Below are positions 25,404-34,561 of a DNA stretch of 64,000 nucleotides, piece by piece. Source of the stretch: an uncultured Clostridium sp. (GTDB lineage Bacteria; Bacillota; Clostridia; Lachnospirales; Lachnospiraceae); the NCBI GenBank assembly GCA_900555045.1, contig USJW01000001.1, positions 33,740 to 97,739 on the forward strand, given 5' to 3'. The stretch's first letter is position 1; each line of letters opens with the position of its first letter. The notes under the pieces are model-generated. The model saw only the letters and a list, made by a program, of their open reading frames with translations. It ran no database searches and had not been told where the DNA came from. The position numbers and the translations under genes are program-made.

Positions 25404-28400
25404 CTATCTGGGTACTTCCACCATGATGTAAGCCTCGATCTCGTCGTCCTCCTGGAGATCGTTGAATTTTTCGAATACAAGACCGCATTCGTAGCCGGCT
25501 GCCACTTCCTTCACGTCGTCCTTAAACCGCTTTAAGGAAGCCAGGCTGCCCTCGAAGAGCTGGTCGCCCTGACGGGACACACGGCACTTGCAGCCGCGGG
25601 TGAACTTTCCGTCCAGCACGTAGGATCCGGCGATGGTACCCACGCCGGAGGCCTTGAAGGTCTGGCGCACCACTGCGTGGCCGATCACCTTCTCCTCGAA
25701 CACCGGATCCAGCATGCCCTTCATGGCCGCTTCCACGTCCTCGATGGCCTGGTAGATCACCTTGTACAGGCGGACATCCACCTTCTCGCGCTCCGCGATG
25801 GTCTTTGCCATGGCATCCGGGCGGATGTTGAAGCCGATGATGATGGCGTTGGAGGCGGAGGCCAGGGATACGTCGGACTCGTTGATCGCGCCCACGCCGC
25901 CGTGGATCACCTTCACCACCACTTCCTCGTTGGAAAGCTTGGTCAGGCTCTGCTTCACAGCCTCCACGGAGCCCTGCACGTCTGCCTTGATGATGATCGG
26001 CAGCTCCTTGATGTTTCCGGCCTTGATCTGGCTGAACAGATCGTCCAGAGACAGCTTCGCCTTGGTGTCCTCGATCAGCTTGTTCTTGCCCTCGGAGATG
26101 AAGGTCTCCGCAAAGCTTCTTGCCTCCTTCTCGCTCTCGGTGGCCACAAACACCTCGCCGGCGTTGGGGACATCGTTTAAGCCCAGGATCTCCACCGGCA
26201 TGGAGGGACCAGCCTCCTTCACACGGCGTCCGCGGTCGTCCATCATAGCACGGATCTTGCCGTAGCATGCGCCCGCCGCGATGGTGTCGCCCACGCGCAG
26301 GGTACCCTTCTGCACCAGAACGGTGGCAACGGGGCCCTTGCCCTTGTCTAGCTCGGCCTCGATCACCAGGCCGCGGCCCTTGCGGTTGGGGTTCGCCTTT
26401 AACTCCATCACATCCGCGGTCAGGAGCACCATCTCCAGAAGATCGGTGATGCCCTCCTTAGTATGTGCGGAAACGGGCACAAATATCGTACTGCCGCCCC
26501 AATCCTCAGGAATCAGTTCATATTCTGCCAGCTCCTGCTTCACTTTATCCACATTGGCGCTGGGTTTGTCGATCTTGTTGATGGCGACGATGATCTCCAC
26601 ACCGGCCGCCTTCGCGTGGTTGATGGCCTCCACGGTCTGGGGCATCACGCCGTCGTCCGCAGCAACCACCAGGATTGCAATATCCGTGGACTGGGCGCCG
26701 CGCATACGCATGGCGGTGAACGCCTCATGTCCCGGGGTGTCGAGGAATGTGATCTTGCGGTCGTTGATCTCGATCACGGAAGCACCGATGTGCTGGGTGA
26801 TTCCGCCCGCCTCTCTGGCCGTCACATTGCTCTGGCGGATCGCGTCGAGCAGGGAGGTTTTACCGTGGTCAACGTGGCCCATGACACACACAACCGGCGG
26901 TCTGGGACTCATGTCGTCCTGGCTCTCCTCGTCCTCCTTGAGCAGCTCGGCGATCACATCCACCTTCACTTCCTTCTCACACAGCACGTCGAACTCCAGA
27001 GCGATCTCCTCCGCTTTCTCGTAGTCGATCTCCTGGTTTAACGTCACGATCTGTCCCTTTAAGAACAGCTTTTTGACGATCACGGACGGCTGCAGCTTCA
27101 TCTTCTCCGCCAGCTCACGGATGGTCAGGGTATCCGGAACGATGATGGTCTTCACGTCCTCAACCTTTGCCTCCTCCTTCTTGGGCTGCGGCATGATAAA
27201 TGCGCCCTTTCCGGTCTTTACTGGCTTCTTCTCATCGCGCTCCCGCTTGTCAAAACGGTCATTCTTGTGCGCGTTCTTATTCTGGCGTCCGCTGGTGGGC
27301 TTTGCCTGGATCGGCGTGTCAAAGGATGACTTGCCCGTAGTGCTTCTGCGGGTGGTGTCGCGGCCCGTTCCTCTGTTATCGCGGGGATCGCGGTCCTTGT
27401 CCATGCCTCCCTGAGGTCCGCCGAAGCGGTTGCCCTGGTAACCTCCCTGGCCCTGAGGACGGCCGTAGCCTCCCTGGCCCTGGGGACGGTTGCCCTGATA
27501 GCCTCCCTGGCCCTGGGGGCGGTTGCCCTGATAGCCTCCCTGGCCCTGGGGACGGTTGCCCTGATAGCCTCCCTGACCCTGGGGACGGTTGCCCTGATAG
27601 CCCCCCTGGCCCTGGGGACGGTTGCCCTGGTAGCCTCCCTGACCCTGGGGGCGGTTGCCCTGGTAGCCTCCCTGGCCCTGGGGACGGTTGCCTTGGTAGC
27701 CTCCCTGACCCTGGGGACGGTTGCCCTGATAGCCTCCCTGACCCTGGGGACGGTTGCCCTGATAGCCTCCCTGACCCTGGGGACGGTTGCCCTGGTAGCC
27801 TCCCTGCGGGCGCTGGCCGTCACGGTTGCCCTGGTAGCCTCCCTGGGGACGCTGGCCGTCGCGGTTGCCCTGGTAGCCTCCCTGGGGACGCTGGCCGTCG
27901 CGGTTACCCTGGTAGCCTCCCTGGCCCTGGGGACGGTCGCCCTGGTAGCCTCCCTGAGGACGCTGGCCGTCACGGTTGCCCTGGTAGCCTCCCTGACGGT
28001 TTCCGTCGCGGTTGCCCTGGTAACCTCCCTGGCGGTTTCCGTCGCGGTCACCCTGGTAGCTTCCCTGCGGGCGCTGACCGTCGCGGTTGCCCTGGTAGCC
28101 TCCCTGAGGACGCTGGCCGTCGCGGTTGCCCTGGTAGCCTCCCTGGCGGTTTCCGTCGCGGTCGCCCTGGTAGCCGCTCTCTCTGCGGACTGGGGTCTCC
28201 GGTGCCTCAGCGGGGCGCGTCACTGCCGCCGGCGCCTCCGCCTGGGGTGCGGGCACGCTCTGTGCCTGCACCGGCTGGCTCTCCGGTCTCGCTGCGGGCT
28301 CTGCCGGCGCCTGCGGACGGGCGGGCGCGGGCGCAGCCTGCTGGTTTGCCGGCGCCTTGGGAACCGGGCGCTTGATCTGCTGCTGTGCATTCTGCGGGCG

Positions 28401-28697
28401 GAACACGGCCGTCAGCTTCTTCTTTGCCGGCTGGCCCTGTGCTCCCGCCGCCTTGTCTGCCGGAGCGCTCGCCGTCTCAGCTGCCTTGGGAGCCGGAGCG
28501 GCAGGCTTCACATCCGCCGCCTTGGGTGCAGGCGCAGCTTCCCTCTTGGGGGAGATTGCTCTGCGCACCGCCGCCTCCTGGTCCGCCGTCACCTTGGACA
28601 CCGCATACATGCTGGCGGAGGGATCCGCCTGCTTAATCAATTCCAATATCTGCTTGCTGGTTTTCCCCAGCTCATTTGCCAATTCATTTACTCTCAT
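25404..28697 (-). CDS. infB: Translation initiation factor IF-2 with an expanded repeat region
   Basis: The GTPase that places initiator tRNA on the 30S subunit. At 1097 residues it is long for the family. The order is an IF2-N domain (residues 1-50, [20 protein letters not shown]), an Ala/Pro-rich linker to about 170, a Gly/Gln/Arg/Asn/Tyr tandem-repeat region at about 174-428, a basic region, a second IF2-N-like domain ([20 protein letters not shown]), then the G domain from about residue 600 with [17 protein letters not shown] and NKID, and the C-terminal beta-barrel domains. The start overlaps ylxQ by 14 bases and GGAGG is well placed. Confidence 0.97.
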   Translation of the reverse strand: MRVNELANELGKTSKQILELIKQADPSASMYAVSKVTADQEAAVRRAISPKREAAPAPKAADVKPAAPAPKAAETASAPADKAAGAQGQPAKKKLTAVFRPQNAQQQIKRPVPKAPANQQAAPAPARPQAPAEPAARPESQPVQAQSVPAPQAEAPAAVTRPAEAPETPVRRESGYQGDRDGNRQGGYQGNRDGQRPQGGYQGNRDGQRPQGSYQGDRDGNRQGGYQGNRDGNRQGGYQGNRDGQRPQGGYQGDRPQGQGGYQGNRDGQRPQGGYQGNRDGQRPQGGYQGNRDGQRPQGGYQGNRPQGQGGYQGNRPQGQGGYQGNRPQGQGGYQGNRPQGQGGYQGNRPQGQGGYQGNRPQGQGGYQGNRPQGQGGYQGNRPQGQGGYQGNRPQGQGGYQGNRPQGQGGYGRPQGQGGYQGNRFGGPQGGMDKDRDPRDNRGTGRDTTRRSTTGKSSFDTPIQAKPTSGRQNKNAHKNDRFDKRERDEKKPVKTGKGAFIMPQPKKEEAKVEDVKTIIVPDTLTIRELAEKMKLQPSVIVKKLFLKGQIVTLNQEIDYEKAEEIALEFDVLCEKEVKVDVIAELLKEDEESQDDMSPRPPVVCVMGHVDHGKTSLLDAIRQSNVTAREAGGITQHIGASVIEINDRKITFLDTPGHEAFTAMRMRGAQSTDIAILVVAADDGVMPQTVEAINHAKAAGVEIIVAINKIDKPSANVDKVKQELAEYELIPEDWGGSTIFVPVSAHTKEGITDLLEMVLLTADVMELKANPNRKGRGLVIEAELDKGKGPVATVLVQKGTLRVGDTIAAGACYGKIRAMMDDRGRRVKEAGPSMPVEILGLNDVPNAGEVFVATESEKEARSFAETFISEGKNKLIEDTKAKLSLDDLFSQIKAGNIKELPIIIKADVQGSVEAVKQSLTKLSNEEVVVKVIHGGVGAINESDVSLASASNAIIIGFNIRPDAMAKTIAEREKVDVRLYKVIYQAIEDVEAAMKGMLDPVFEEKVIGHAVVRQTFKASGVGTIAGSYVLDGKFTRGCKCRVSRQGDQLFEGSLASLKRFKDDVKEVAAGYECGLVFEKFNDLQEDDEIEAYIMVEVPR
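27415..28177 (-). repeat. infB: 33-39 bp tandem repeats within infB
   Basis: Two related unit types are interleaved: 39-bp units encoding [13 protein letters not shown] (or DRDGNRQ variants) and, at the 3' side, about ten consecutive 33-bp units encoding [11 protein letters not shown]. Neighbouring units differ by only a few silent bases, indicating recent expansion. Assembly length here should be treated with caution. Confidence 0.95.
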
Positions 28698-29019
28698 TCA
28701 CACTACCTCCATTCACATTCATCAGTCCTGCCATTGACTTCGCAAACCCAACATCCTCCACGGACAGAGAAGCCCGAAACTCCTGTCCCATGGCGTGCCC
28801 CAGCTCATCCTTCGTACCAAACAGATAAATCGGAACCTTATAGTAAGTGCACATGTTGGTAAACATCTTCTTCGTATTCTCCGATGCTTCCTCCGATACA
28901 ATCACCAGATGGGATCTCCCGCTCTTTACTGACTTTTCTGTGGAAAATTCTCCGCTTACCACCTTTCTGGCCCTGGTGGCCAGACCGATTAAACTCAACA
29001 GTTTCTTTTTATTGACCAA
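28684..29019 (-). CDS. ylxQ: L7Ae-family K-turn-binding protein YlxQ
   Basis: A 111-residue L7Ae/L30e-fold protein; relatives bind RNA kink-turns. The fold pattern is clear: [54 protein letters not shown]. The first codon is TTG (29017-29019) with GGAG ten bases upstream, and the gene overlaps ylxR by 11 bases and infB by 14. Position between ylxR and infB is the standard Firmicutes order. Confidence 0.93.
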   Translation of the reverse strand: MVNKKKLLSLIGLATRARKVVSGEFSTEKSVKSGRSHLVIVSEEASENTKKMFTNMCTYYKVPIYLFGTKDELGHAMGQEFRASLSVEDVGFAKSMAGLMNVNGGSVNESK

Positions 29020-29281
29020 GCGCTTCCATCTCCTTCTCCAGAGTGTCGTACACCTCTTTGGGGATCGCCATCTTAAAGGAACGCTCCAGGCCCTTGCTCT
29101 TAACAGCCTTTCTTAAACATTCCATAGACGGGCAGAGATAGGCGCCGCGGCCGTTTTTTCTTCCGGTGGCGTCCAACAAAATCTCTTCGTCGGCGGTCTT
29201 AATCACTCTGATCATTTCTTTTTTGCTCTTCATCTCACCACAGCCAATGCACTGTCTGAGCGGAACTTTTTTCATGCTCAC
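29009..29281 (-). CDS. ylxR: YlxR/RnpM family RNA-binding protein (DUF448)
   Basis: A 90-residue basic protein of the YlxR family; the Bacillus homologue has been reported to modulate RNase P (RnpM). It has KVPLRQCIGCGEMKSKKEMI and the conserved GRKNGRGAYLCPSMECLRKA. The start is probably GTG 29281, with AGGAG eight bases upstream; ATG 29275 is further from that site. It sits 29 bases downstream of nusA. Confidence 0.94.
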   Translation of the reverse strand: MSMKKVPLRQCIGCGEMKSKKEMIRVIKTADEEILLDATGRKNGRGAYLCPSMECLRKAVKSKGLERSFKMAIPKEVYDTLEKEMEALGQ

Positions 29282-29310
29282 TTACATCACTCCTAATCTC
29301 TCCGGTACTG

Positions 29311-30486
29311 TTACTGCTGGTCTGCGTCCTCCTGGCCGGCTTCGCTGTCATAGTCCTGGTAGTCTTCCTGATAGTCCTCCAAAACTTCCTCTGCGTAGGC
29401 CTCCTCCGGGGCATCCCCGTACTGCAGTCCCATCTGCTCGAACAGCCCCATCTCGCGGGCCTGCGACTCGCTCTTGATATCGATCTTAAAGCCGGTAAGC
29501 CTTGCCGCCAGTCTGGCGTTCTGGCCCTCCTTGCCGATGGCAAGGGACAGCTGATAGTCGGGCACGATCACCTGCGCCTCGCGCTCCTCCTCGTCGGCGA
29601 CCACACAGATCACCTTCGCCGGGCTCAGCGCATTCTCGATCAGGTACGCCGGGTTGTCGTCCCAGTTGATGATGTCGATCTTCTCGCCCCGCAGCTCATT
29701 CACGATGGAATTCACTCTGGCGCCGTTTAATCCCACGCAGGCGCCCACCGGATCCACGTTGGGGTCGTTGCTCATCACGGCGATCTTGGTTCTGGAACCT
29801 GCCTCGCGGGCGATGGCCTTAATCTCCACCGTTCCGTCGCGGACCTCAGCCACCTCAGACTCAAACAGACGCTTCACCAGGTCCGGGTGTGTCCTGGAAA
29901 CAGAGATACGCGGCCCCTTGGGGGTATCCTTCACCTCCAGGATGTAAACCTTGACGCGCTCGGTGGGGCGGAAGGTCTCCCCCTTCACCTGCTCGCTCTC
30001 GTTTAAGATTGCGTCCACGCGGCCCAGATTCACGCTGACGTTCTTGCCCAGGTAGCGCTGCACGATACCGGTCATCACGTCCTTCTCCTTCATGTAGTAC
30101 TCCTTGTAGAGAACGGAGCGCTCCTCCTCGCGGATCTTCTGCAGAATCACGTTCTTGGCGTTCTGTGTCGCGATTCGCCCGAACTTCTTGGAATCCAACG
30201 GGATCTGCACCGTATCCCCGATCTCATACTTGGGGTTCATCATCTTGGCGTCCACCAGGCTGATCTGAAGCTGGTCGTCCTCCGGCGTCTCCACCACCTC
30301 TTTTTCCATATATACCGCGAAATCGCAGGTATCCGGATTGATGGTCACCCGGACATTATCCGCTTTCCCGAAGTGGTTTTTGCAGGCAGTGAGCAGAGAA
30401 TTCTCGATGGCCTCCAGCAGGGTTGCCTTGCTGATGTTCTTTTCCTTCTCCAGCACTTCCATTGCCTCTAACAGTTCCTTATTCAT
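29311..30486 (-). CDS. nusA: Transcription termination/antitermination factor NusA
   Basis: Binds RNA polymerase and nascent RNA to modulate pausing and termination. The ~391-residue protein has the N-terminal polymerase-binding domain (MNKELLEAMEVLEKEKNISK), an S1 domain (KEKDVMTGIVQRYLGKNVSV), and tandem KH domains with DPVGACVGLNGARVNSIVNE and LSLAIGKEGQNARLAARLTG. It ends in a short acidic tail rich in Asp, Glu and Tyr and lacks the E. coli repeats, as usual in Firmicutes. AGGAGG six bases before ATG 30486 sets the start. Confidence 0.96.
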   Translation of the reverse strand: MNKELLEAMEVLEKEKNISKATLLEAIENSLLTACKNHFGKADNVRVTINPDTCDFAVYMEKEVVETPEDDQLQISLVDAKMMNPKYEIGDTVQIPLDSKKFGRIATQNAKNVILQKIREEERSVLYKEYYMKEKDVMTGIVQRYLGKNVSVNLGRVDAILNESEQVKGETFRPTERVKVYILEVKDTPKGPRISVSRTHPDLVKRLFESEVAEVRDGTVEIKAIAREAGSRTKIAVMSNDPNVDPVGACVGLNGARVNSIVNELRGEKIDIINWDDNPAYLIENALSPAKVICVVADEEEREAQVIVPDYQLSLAIGKEGQNARLAARLTGFKIDIKSESQAREMGLFEQMGLQYGDAPEEAYAEEVLEDYQEDYQDYDSEAGQEDADQQ

Positions 30487-30565
30487 GTTTATCCTCCTAT
30501 CCATGTGTCCAACATGTGAATTCACATCATTCTGTCGGCCGCCGGCTGCGGCCCGGGGCATATCA

Positions 30566-31036
30566 TCAGAAATCGAAGGCCAACCGGATGAGCGCGATGT
30601 CCGCCCGCTCGAAAACCATCTGACTTCCGTCCTCCATATCCAACGTCACGGTCTGGGCATCATATGCGCTCAGTGTGCCGGTAAATTCCTTCTGCCGGTC
30701 CCGCATGCGGTACAGGCGCACGTCCACGTCCTTGCCGATGCTGCGCGCAAAGTCCTTCTCCTTCTTGAGCGGACGTCCCAGTCCCGGGGAACTCACCTCC
30801 AGGATATAGCTCTCGTCGATGAAATCCTCTTTGTCCAGCCAATCGCCCAGCTTCCGGCTAATCACCTCACAGTCGTCCACGGCGATTCCGCCCTCCTTGT
30901 CAATGTAGGCGCGCAGGTACCAGGTACCGGCTTCCTTGACATACTCCACATCCACCAGTTCAAAATGATGTTCCTCCATCAGCGGCAGCAGGTAGGCCTC
31001 CACCCTGGATTCATAGCTCTCTTTTTTTCCCATCAT
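30566..31036 (-). CDS. rimP: Ribosome maturation factor RimP
   Basis: Assists 30S assembly. The ~156-residue protein shows the N-terminal domain signature VEAYLLPLMEEHHFELVDVEY, RAYIDKEGGIAVDDCEVISRKLGDWLD, and YILEVSSPGLGRPLKKEKDF, the family's most conserved block, followed by the SH3-like C-terminal domain. AAAGGTGG precedes two adjacent ATGs (31036 and 31033); the first is taken. It is the first gene of the operon and is preceded by a ~165-base leader with a perfect hairpin. Confidence 0.96.
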   Translation of the reverse strand: MMGKKESYESRVEAYLLPLMEEHHFELVDVEYVKEAGTWYLRAYIDKEGGIAVDDCEVISRKLGDWLDKEDFIDESYILEVSSPGLGRPLKKEKDFARSIGKDVDVRLYRMRDRQKEFTGTLSAYDAQTVTLDMEDGSQMVFERADIALIRLAFDF

Positions 31037-31156
31037 TTCACCACCTTTCAACATTTCAAGCCTTGCACATACAGGGAACCGGGCCTGTGAAACGCGACAC
31101 CGGTTCTTTCGCAAAGCCGGCCATTACCTGGCCGATAAGTGCTCATAACAAGACGA

Positions 31157-31180
31157 AAGAGTGGACCGCTGTCCACTCTT
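31157..31180 (-). promoter_or_regulatory. Leader hairpin of the rimP-nusA-infB operon
   Basis: Perfect 10-bp arms AAGAGTGGAC/GTCCACTCTT with a 4-base loop, beginning about 23 bases after the predicted transcription start. On the minus strand it is followed by TTCGTCTTGTT, a weak U-tract. It may be an attenuator or an RNA-stabilising stem. Confidence 0.55.
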
Positions 31181-31209
31181 CATCGTAATCTACACTAGTT
31201 ATCATACAT

Positions 31210-31238
31210 ACTATAGCACGGCAAAACCGCAAATGCAA
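31210..31238 (-). promoter_or_regulatory. Promoter of the rimP operon
   Basis: -35 TTGCAT (31233-31238) and -10 TATAGT (31210-31215), spacer 17 bp. It lies in the 3'-flank of nagA, so the operon starts independently. Confidence 0.75.
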
Positions 31239-31274
31239 GCTTTTTATGAAAATTCTCCCTGTTTTTGGCCGTTT

Positions 31275-32414
31275 TTACAGCATTTTTGTTCCTCTGCACC
31301 AGGTCTGCGCCACGCTGTAATCGTCGGCCAGACGGACCAGATCCGCGTCGCAGCCGGCGGCGATGCGGCCCTTTTTGTGGTCCACGCCCAGGCAGCGGGC
31401 GGGGTTGATGGTGCAGGAATTTAGCGCTGCGTCGAAGGGCACCATGGCCTCCTCCACCAGGATCTTAAGTCCCCGGTTCATATACAGGGTGCTTCCCGCG
31501 ATGGTGTCCGTCCCCTTTAAGCGCGCCAGGCCGTCGTCACCGATCTCGATGTCGTGGCCTCCCAGCTGGTAGTTTCCGCCGGGCGGGCAGTGCTTGGCCC
31601 GCAGGGAGTCGCTGATCATGATCGAGTAGTCGCGGCCCTTGGCGGTGAAGAAGTTGTTGAGCGCCGCCAGATGGGAATGGCAGCCGTCGCAGATCACCTC
31701 GCCGTAGATGTCGCGCACCCGCAGCGCGGTCCCCACAAGGCCTGGCTTGCGGTGGTGGTACGGGGTCATGCCGTTGTACACGTGGGTCATGGAGGTGGCG
31801 CCGTTGGCGATCCCCATAAGCGCTTGCTCGTAGGTCGCGGAGGAGTGTCCCATGCTGACCACAACGCCGTTCTCGTGGCAGTAGCGGGTCAGCGCAAAGT
31901 CCTCGTCGTGCTCCGGGGCCAGGGTGATATATTTGATCAGCCCCTCTGCCGCCTCCTGGTAGCGCTTAAACTGCTCCACCGTGGCTTTGGCAATGGCCTC
32001 CGGCGGCTGCGCGCCCTTGTACTCCATATCCAGGTAAGGGCCCTCAAAGTGGATTCCGAGGATCTCGGCTCCCTCGTACCCTTCCTTGACCACAGCGGCC
32101 ACATTGGCCACCGCAGCCTCCAGCACGTCCGGCATCTGGGTCACCGTGGTGGGAAGAATGGAGGTGACGCCCTCCTCCGGGATCCGGCGCATCCAGTCCC
32201 GTAAACCCTCCGGCTCGGCGTCGTTTGTGTCAAAGCCGTAGGCGCCGTGAGTGTGCACATCGATAAAGCCCGGAACCACGCGGTCCGTCCCGCAGTCCTC
32301 GTCCGCGGCCCTGCTGCCGTAGGGCAGGACACGCACGATTTTTCCGTCCTCAATCTCCAACTGCGCCGCGATAAACTGTCCGGCAATCCAGATTCGTTTT
32401 CCCTGAATAATCAT
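31275..32414 (-). CDS. nagA: N-acetylglucosamine-6-phosphate deacetylase
   Basis: Hydrolyses GlcNAc-6-phosphate to glucosamine-6-phosphate and acetate in amino-sugar catabolism and cell-wall recycling. The 379-residue amidohydrolase shows VVPGFIDVHTHGAYGFDT (metal-site HxH), LGIHFEGPYL (metal-binding Glu), SMGHSSATYEQA, MTHVYNGMTPYHHRKPG and ICDGCHSH, and ISDSLRAKHCPPG carries the catalytic Asp. AGCGGAGAGGG precedes ATG 32414. No nagB is adjacent. Confidence 0.95.
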   Translation of the reverse strand: MIIQGKRIWIAGQFIAAQLEIEDGKIVRVLPYGSRAADEDCGTDRVVPGFIDVHTHGAYGFDTNDAEPEGLRDWMRRIPEEGVTSILPTTVTQMPDVLEAAVANVAAVVKEGYEGAEILGIHFEGPYLDMEYKGAQPPEAIAKATVEQFKRYQEAAEGLIKYITLAPEHDEDFALTRYCHENGVVVSMGHSSATYEQALMGIANGATSMTHVYNGMTPYHHRKPGLVGTALRVRDIYGEVICDGCHSHLAALNNFFTAKGRDYSIMISDSLRAKHCPPGGNYQLGGHDIEIGDDGLARLKGTDTIAGSTLYMNRGLKILVEEAMVPFDAALNSCTINPARCLGVDHKKGRIAAGCDADLVRLADDYSVAQTWCRGTKML

Positions 32415-32455
32415 ATTTTTCCCTCTCCGCTTTCCTGTTAATGTTCTCTTTCTTA

Positions 32456-32491
32456 ATTATATACTATTTCAAGTTTTGTTATAAGTATAAC
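32456..32491 (-). promoter_or_regulatory. Promoter and palindromic operator candidate of nagA
   Basis: -10 TATAAT (32456-32461) with a weak -35 TTATAA (32479-32484) at 17 bp. The -35 lies inside the perfect palindrome GTTATA-AG-TATAAC (32478-32491), so a repressor bound there would block the polymerase. Confidence 0.55.
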
Positions 32492-32534
32492 ATTCTCCGT
32501 TTTTTTACAAGCCCTGGGATCCTTATGTTCGCCA

Positions 32535-33383
32535 TCAGACGATGCTGACGGAATTCTTTGTCTTCTTTGCCCGGTAGAGCGCCTCGTCGGCCTTCTGCGT
32601 CACATCCGCTTGGTTCTGCGGACATTGAATCCCGCCTACGCTGACTGTAAAATGGATTTGCGGATACTCCTTAAGGACCGTCTCCTCCACCTTCCGGCGG
32701 ATCCGCTCCAACCGTTCCACAAAGGCTTCTTTTGCGATATTCCGGTACACGACGAAAAATTCATCCCCTCCGTAGCGCACCACCGAATCCGTGGCATCCA
32801 GGCTGCGCGAGGAGGAGACCAGGATATCCGCAACCGCCTTCAGAGCTGCATCCCCGGCCAGATGACCATATGTGTCGTTGATGGCCTTAAAGTTGTCCAT
32901 GTCCACCATGGCCACCGCGTCGTTGCACCGGATCAGTCCTTTAAGCTGCTCGTCATAATAGCGCCGGTTGTAGGTCTGCGTCAGCGAGTCGATGTAAAGC
33001 CGCTTGTTCATGTCACGGATGGCCCGCACAAACTCATCCTTCCCGTACGCCTCAAAGAGCGTGTCGTCCGACACCTTCGACACCATCTCCATCGCGAAGG
33101 GCTCGCCGTCCATCTCAATATACTTCGAGATCACATAGTACACATCACTGCCCACAAACTCGTATTTTGTCACCTGCTTACGGCATGCAAGCGCCTTCGC
33201 GGAGATGCAGTTCTCGCAGCGCCGCTCCTTGCGCCACACCGCGTAGCAGATGTACGGCTCCCGAACCACCTCGCCCGTACGCTCGATCCGGCACTGATGC
33301 ATCAGCGCCACGTCCACCAGCCTGACAATGTCAAATACCTGCCGCAGCTGCTCCATCAGCAGGCAAACCTCTTTCTTATCCAT
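32535..33383 (-). CDS. Diguanylate cyclase (GGDEF) with N-terminal cysteine-rich sensor
   Basis: Likely makes cyclic di-GMP from two GTP. The C-terminal domain (about residue 130 onwards) has DSLTQTYNRRYYDE, MVDMDNFKAINDTYGHLAGD and an intact active site RYGGDEFFVVY. The upstream inhibitory-site position reads DATD rather than RxxD, so product inhibition may be lost. The N-terminal ~120 residues hold CYAVWRKERRCENCISAKALAC, a four-cysteine cluster that could bind metal, and no membrane segment. ATG 33383 follows AAGGGA; a longer in-frame start at 33470 is less likely. It is monocistronic with its own promoter. Confidence 0.92.
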   Translation of the reverse strand: MDKKEVCLLMEQLRQVFDIVRLVDVALMHQCRIERTGEVVREPYICYAVWRKERRCENCISAKALACRKQVTKYEFVGSDVYYVISKYIEMDGEPFAMEMVSKVSDDTLFEAYGKDEFVRAIRDMNKRLYIDSLTQTYNRRYYDEQLKGLIRCNDAVAMVDMDNFKAINDTYGHLAGDAALKAVADILVSSSRSLDATDSVVRYGGDEFFVVYRNIAKEAFVERLERIRRKVEETVLKEYPQIHFTVSVGGIQCPQNQADVTQKADEALYRAKKTKNSVSIV

Positions 33384-33522
33384 GCAGTGATCCCTTCTAT
33401 AAATAAACAAAGTGGTGGTCCAGAGAACCGGCCAGCTCCCACCATTGTTATTTGCGGACTTTTTCTCCATCCACCCAACAGCCGCAGCGGCGGTTCCGGC
33501 TTCTCTTTCCGCGTATATTTAC

Positions 33523-33551
33523 ATTATACAATGAAGGAACAAATAGAGCAA
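33523..33551 (-). promoter_or_regulatory. Promoter of the GGDEF gene
   Basis: -35 TTGCTC (33546-33551), 17-bp spacer, perfect -10 TATAAT (33523-33528); leader of about 130 bases. Confidence 0.75.
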
Positions 33552-33636
33552 GTTTTCTATTTCCCGGGTTTGCCGGCAGATCGCCATCAAAAGAGCGGAA
33601 AGTTTTGTAAATACTACATAATAGTTTGAGAAAATA

Positions 33637-33665
33637 TTGACAGATTCTTCCGATTACGGTACGAT
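33637..33665 (+). promoter_or_regulatory. Promoter of the DUF2752-DUF4234 pair
   Basis: A perfect -35 TTGACA (33637-33642), 17-bp spacer and -10-like TACGAT (33660-33665). The predicted start is around 33672, at the ATG of the next gene. Confidence 0.55.
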
Positions 33666-33672
33666 AGAGCAG

Positions 33673-34095
33673 ATGAAGCTGACAGATTTGAAAAAACGTG
33701 TAAAAACTTATGGTCCTCAGACAAAAGCCCTGCTGTCCGTACTGACGGTCTACGCGGTTTTAGCCGCCATCGGCCACGGCTGCCCGATCCGCTTTGTGAC
33801 GGGGATACCCTGCCCTGGCTGCGGGCTGTCCCGCGCCTACCTGGCACTCCTTAAGCTGGATTTTGCGGGCGCATTCCACTACCATCCGCTGTTCTGGGCG
33901 GTGCCGCTACTATTCGGGCTGTGCCTGCGGTATGGGCGAAAGAAGGAGATGGCTGCCGGTATCGCGGCCACTGTGGTCGGCGCCGCCTTCATAGGTGTTT
34001 ACCTGTACCGGCTGTCCACCGGCGATCCGGCGGTTGCCGTGGATATCCGCTCCGGCCTGATCTACCGGATGTTCCGTACCGTTTTTCGTCTCTGA
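33673..34095 (+). CDS. DUF2752 membrane protein
   Basis: A ~140-residue membrane protein with the DUF2752 signature: a hydrophobic segment (ALLSVLTVYAVLAAIGHGC), then RFVTGIPCPGCGLSRAYLALL with the conserved CPxCG motif, and two further membrane segments (FWAVPLLFGLCLRYG; GIAATVVGAAFIGVYL). The function is unknown. ATG 33673 has no clear ribosome site and lies right at the predicted transcription start, so it may be leaderless; a TTG at 33637 in frame overlaps the promoter -35. It is followed 39 bases later by another small membrane protein gene on the same strand. Confidence 0.87.
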   Translation: MKLTDLKKRVKTYGPQTKALLSVLTVYAVLAAIGHGCPIRFVTGIPCPGCGLSRAYLALLKLDFAGAFHYHPLFWAVPLLFGLCLRYGRKKEMAAGIAATVVGAAFIGVYLYRLSTGDPAVAVDIRSGLIYRMFRTVFRL

Positions 34096-34134
34096 ATGCA
34101 AACCAACTACCTATGAGTAAAAGGAGAAAAAGCT

Positions 34135-34548
34135 ATGGCAATCAAAGAACGCAATTTCTGGACATTTTTGCTGCTCTCGATCGTGACCTGTGGTATTTAC
34201 GTCCTGTATTTCTGGTATGTATACACGGACGATTTAAACAGGATCTGCTCTGAGAAAGTTCCCAACGATAAGCCCAGTATGAACTTCCTTCTGGTGTGGC
34301 TGCTGTCTCTTGTCACCTGCGGCATCTACTACTATGTATGGCTGTACCAGCAGGGCAATCGCATGTCCGACGCCGCCCGCGGCTACGGCAGGGAATTCCA
34401 CGAGACCGGAACCACCTACCTGCTCTGGTGCCTGTTGGGCGCGCTGATCTGCGGAATCGGCGCATACTACGGCTGGTACTTAATGATCCGCAACATGAAC
34501 ACCCTGGCGGACGACTACAACCGCGAGCACGGCGTGGCCGCTTACTAA
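34135..34548 (+). CDS. DUF4234 membrane protein
   Basis: A 137-residue protein with three or four membrane segments. The twin motif SIVTCGIYVLYFWYVYTDDLNRIC and SLVTCGIYYYVWLYQQGNRM is the duplicated signature of DUF4234. The segment between membrane helices is polar and the C-terminus is hydrophilic (NTLADDYNREHG). AGGAG nine bases before ATG 34135 fixes the start. It is probably co-transcribed with the DUF2752 gene, a pairing seen in many Clostridia; no function is established. Confidence 0.9.
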   Translation: MAIKERNFWTFLLLSIVTCGIYVLYFWYVYTDDLNRICSEKVPNDKPSMNFLLVWLLSLVTCGIYYYVWLYQQGNRMSDAARGYGREFHETGTTYLLWCLLGALICGIGAYYGWYLMIRNMNTLADDYNREHGVAAY

Positions 34549-34561
34549 TCCCAGTTAATTT

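Noticed and set aside
27415..28177. Regular repeats that might suggest a CRISPR array
   Set aside because: Units are directly adjacent, have no unique spacers and are in frame within infB.
27218..28862. Long open frames on both strands over the infB repeat region (Ala/Thr/Arg- or Val/Ala/Leu-repeat products)
   Set aside because: They are shadows of the tandem repeat in other frames; the unit length keeps them open without any sign of selection.
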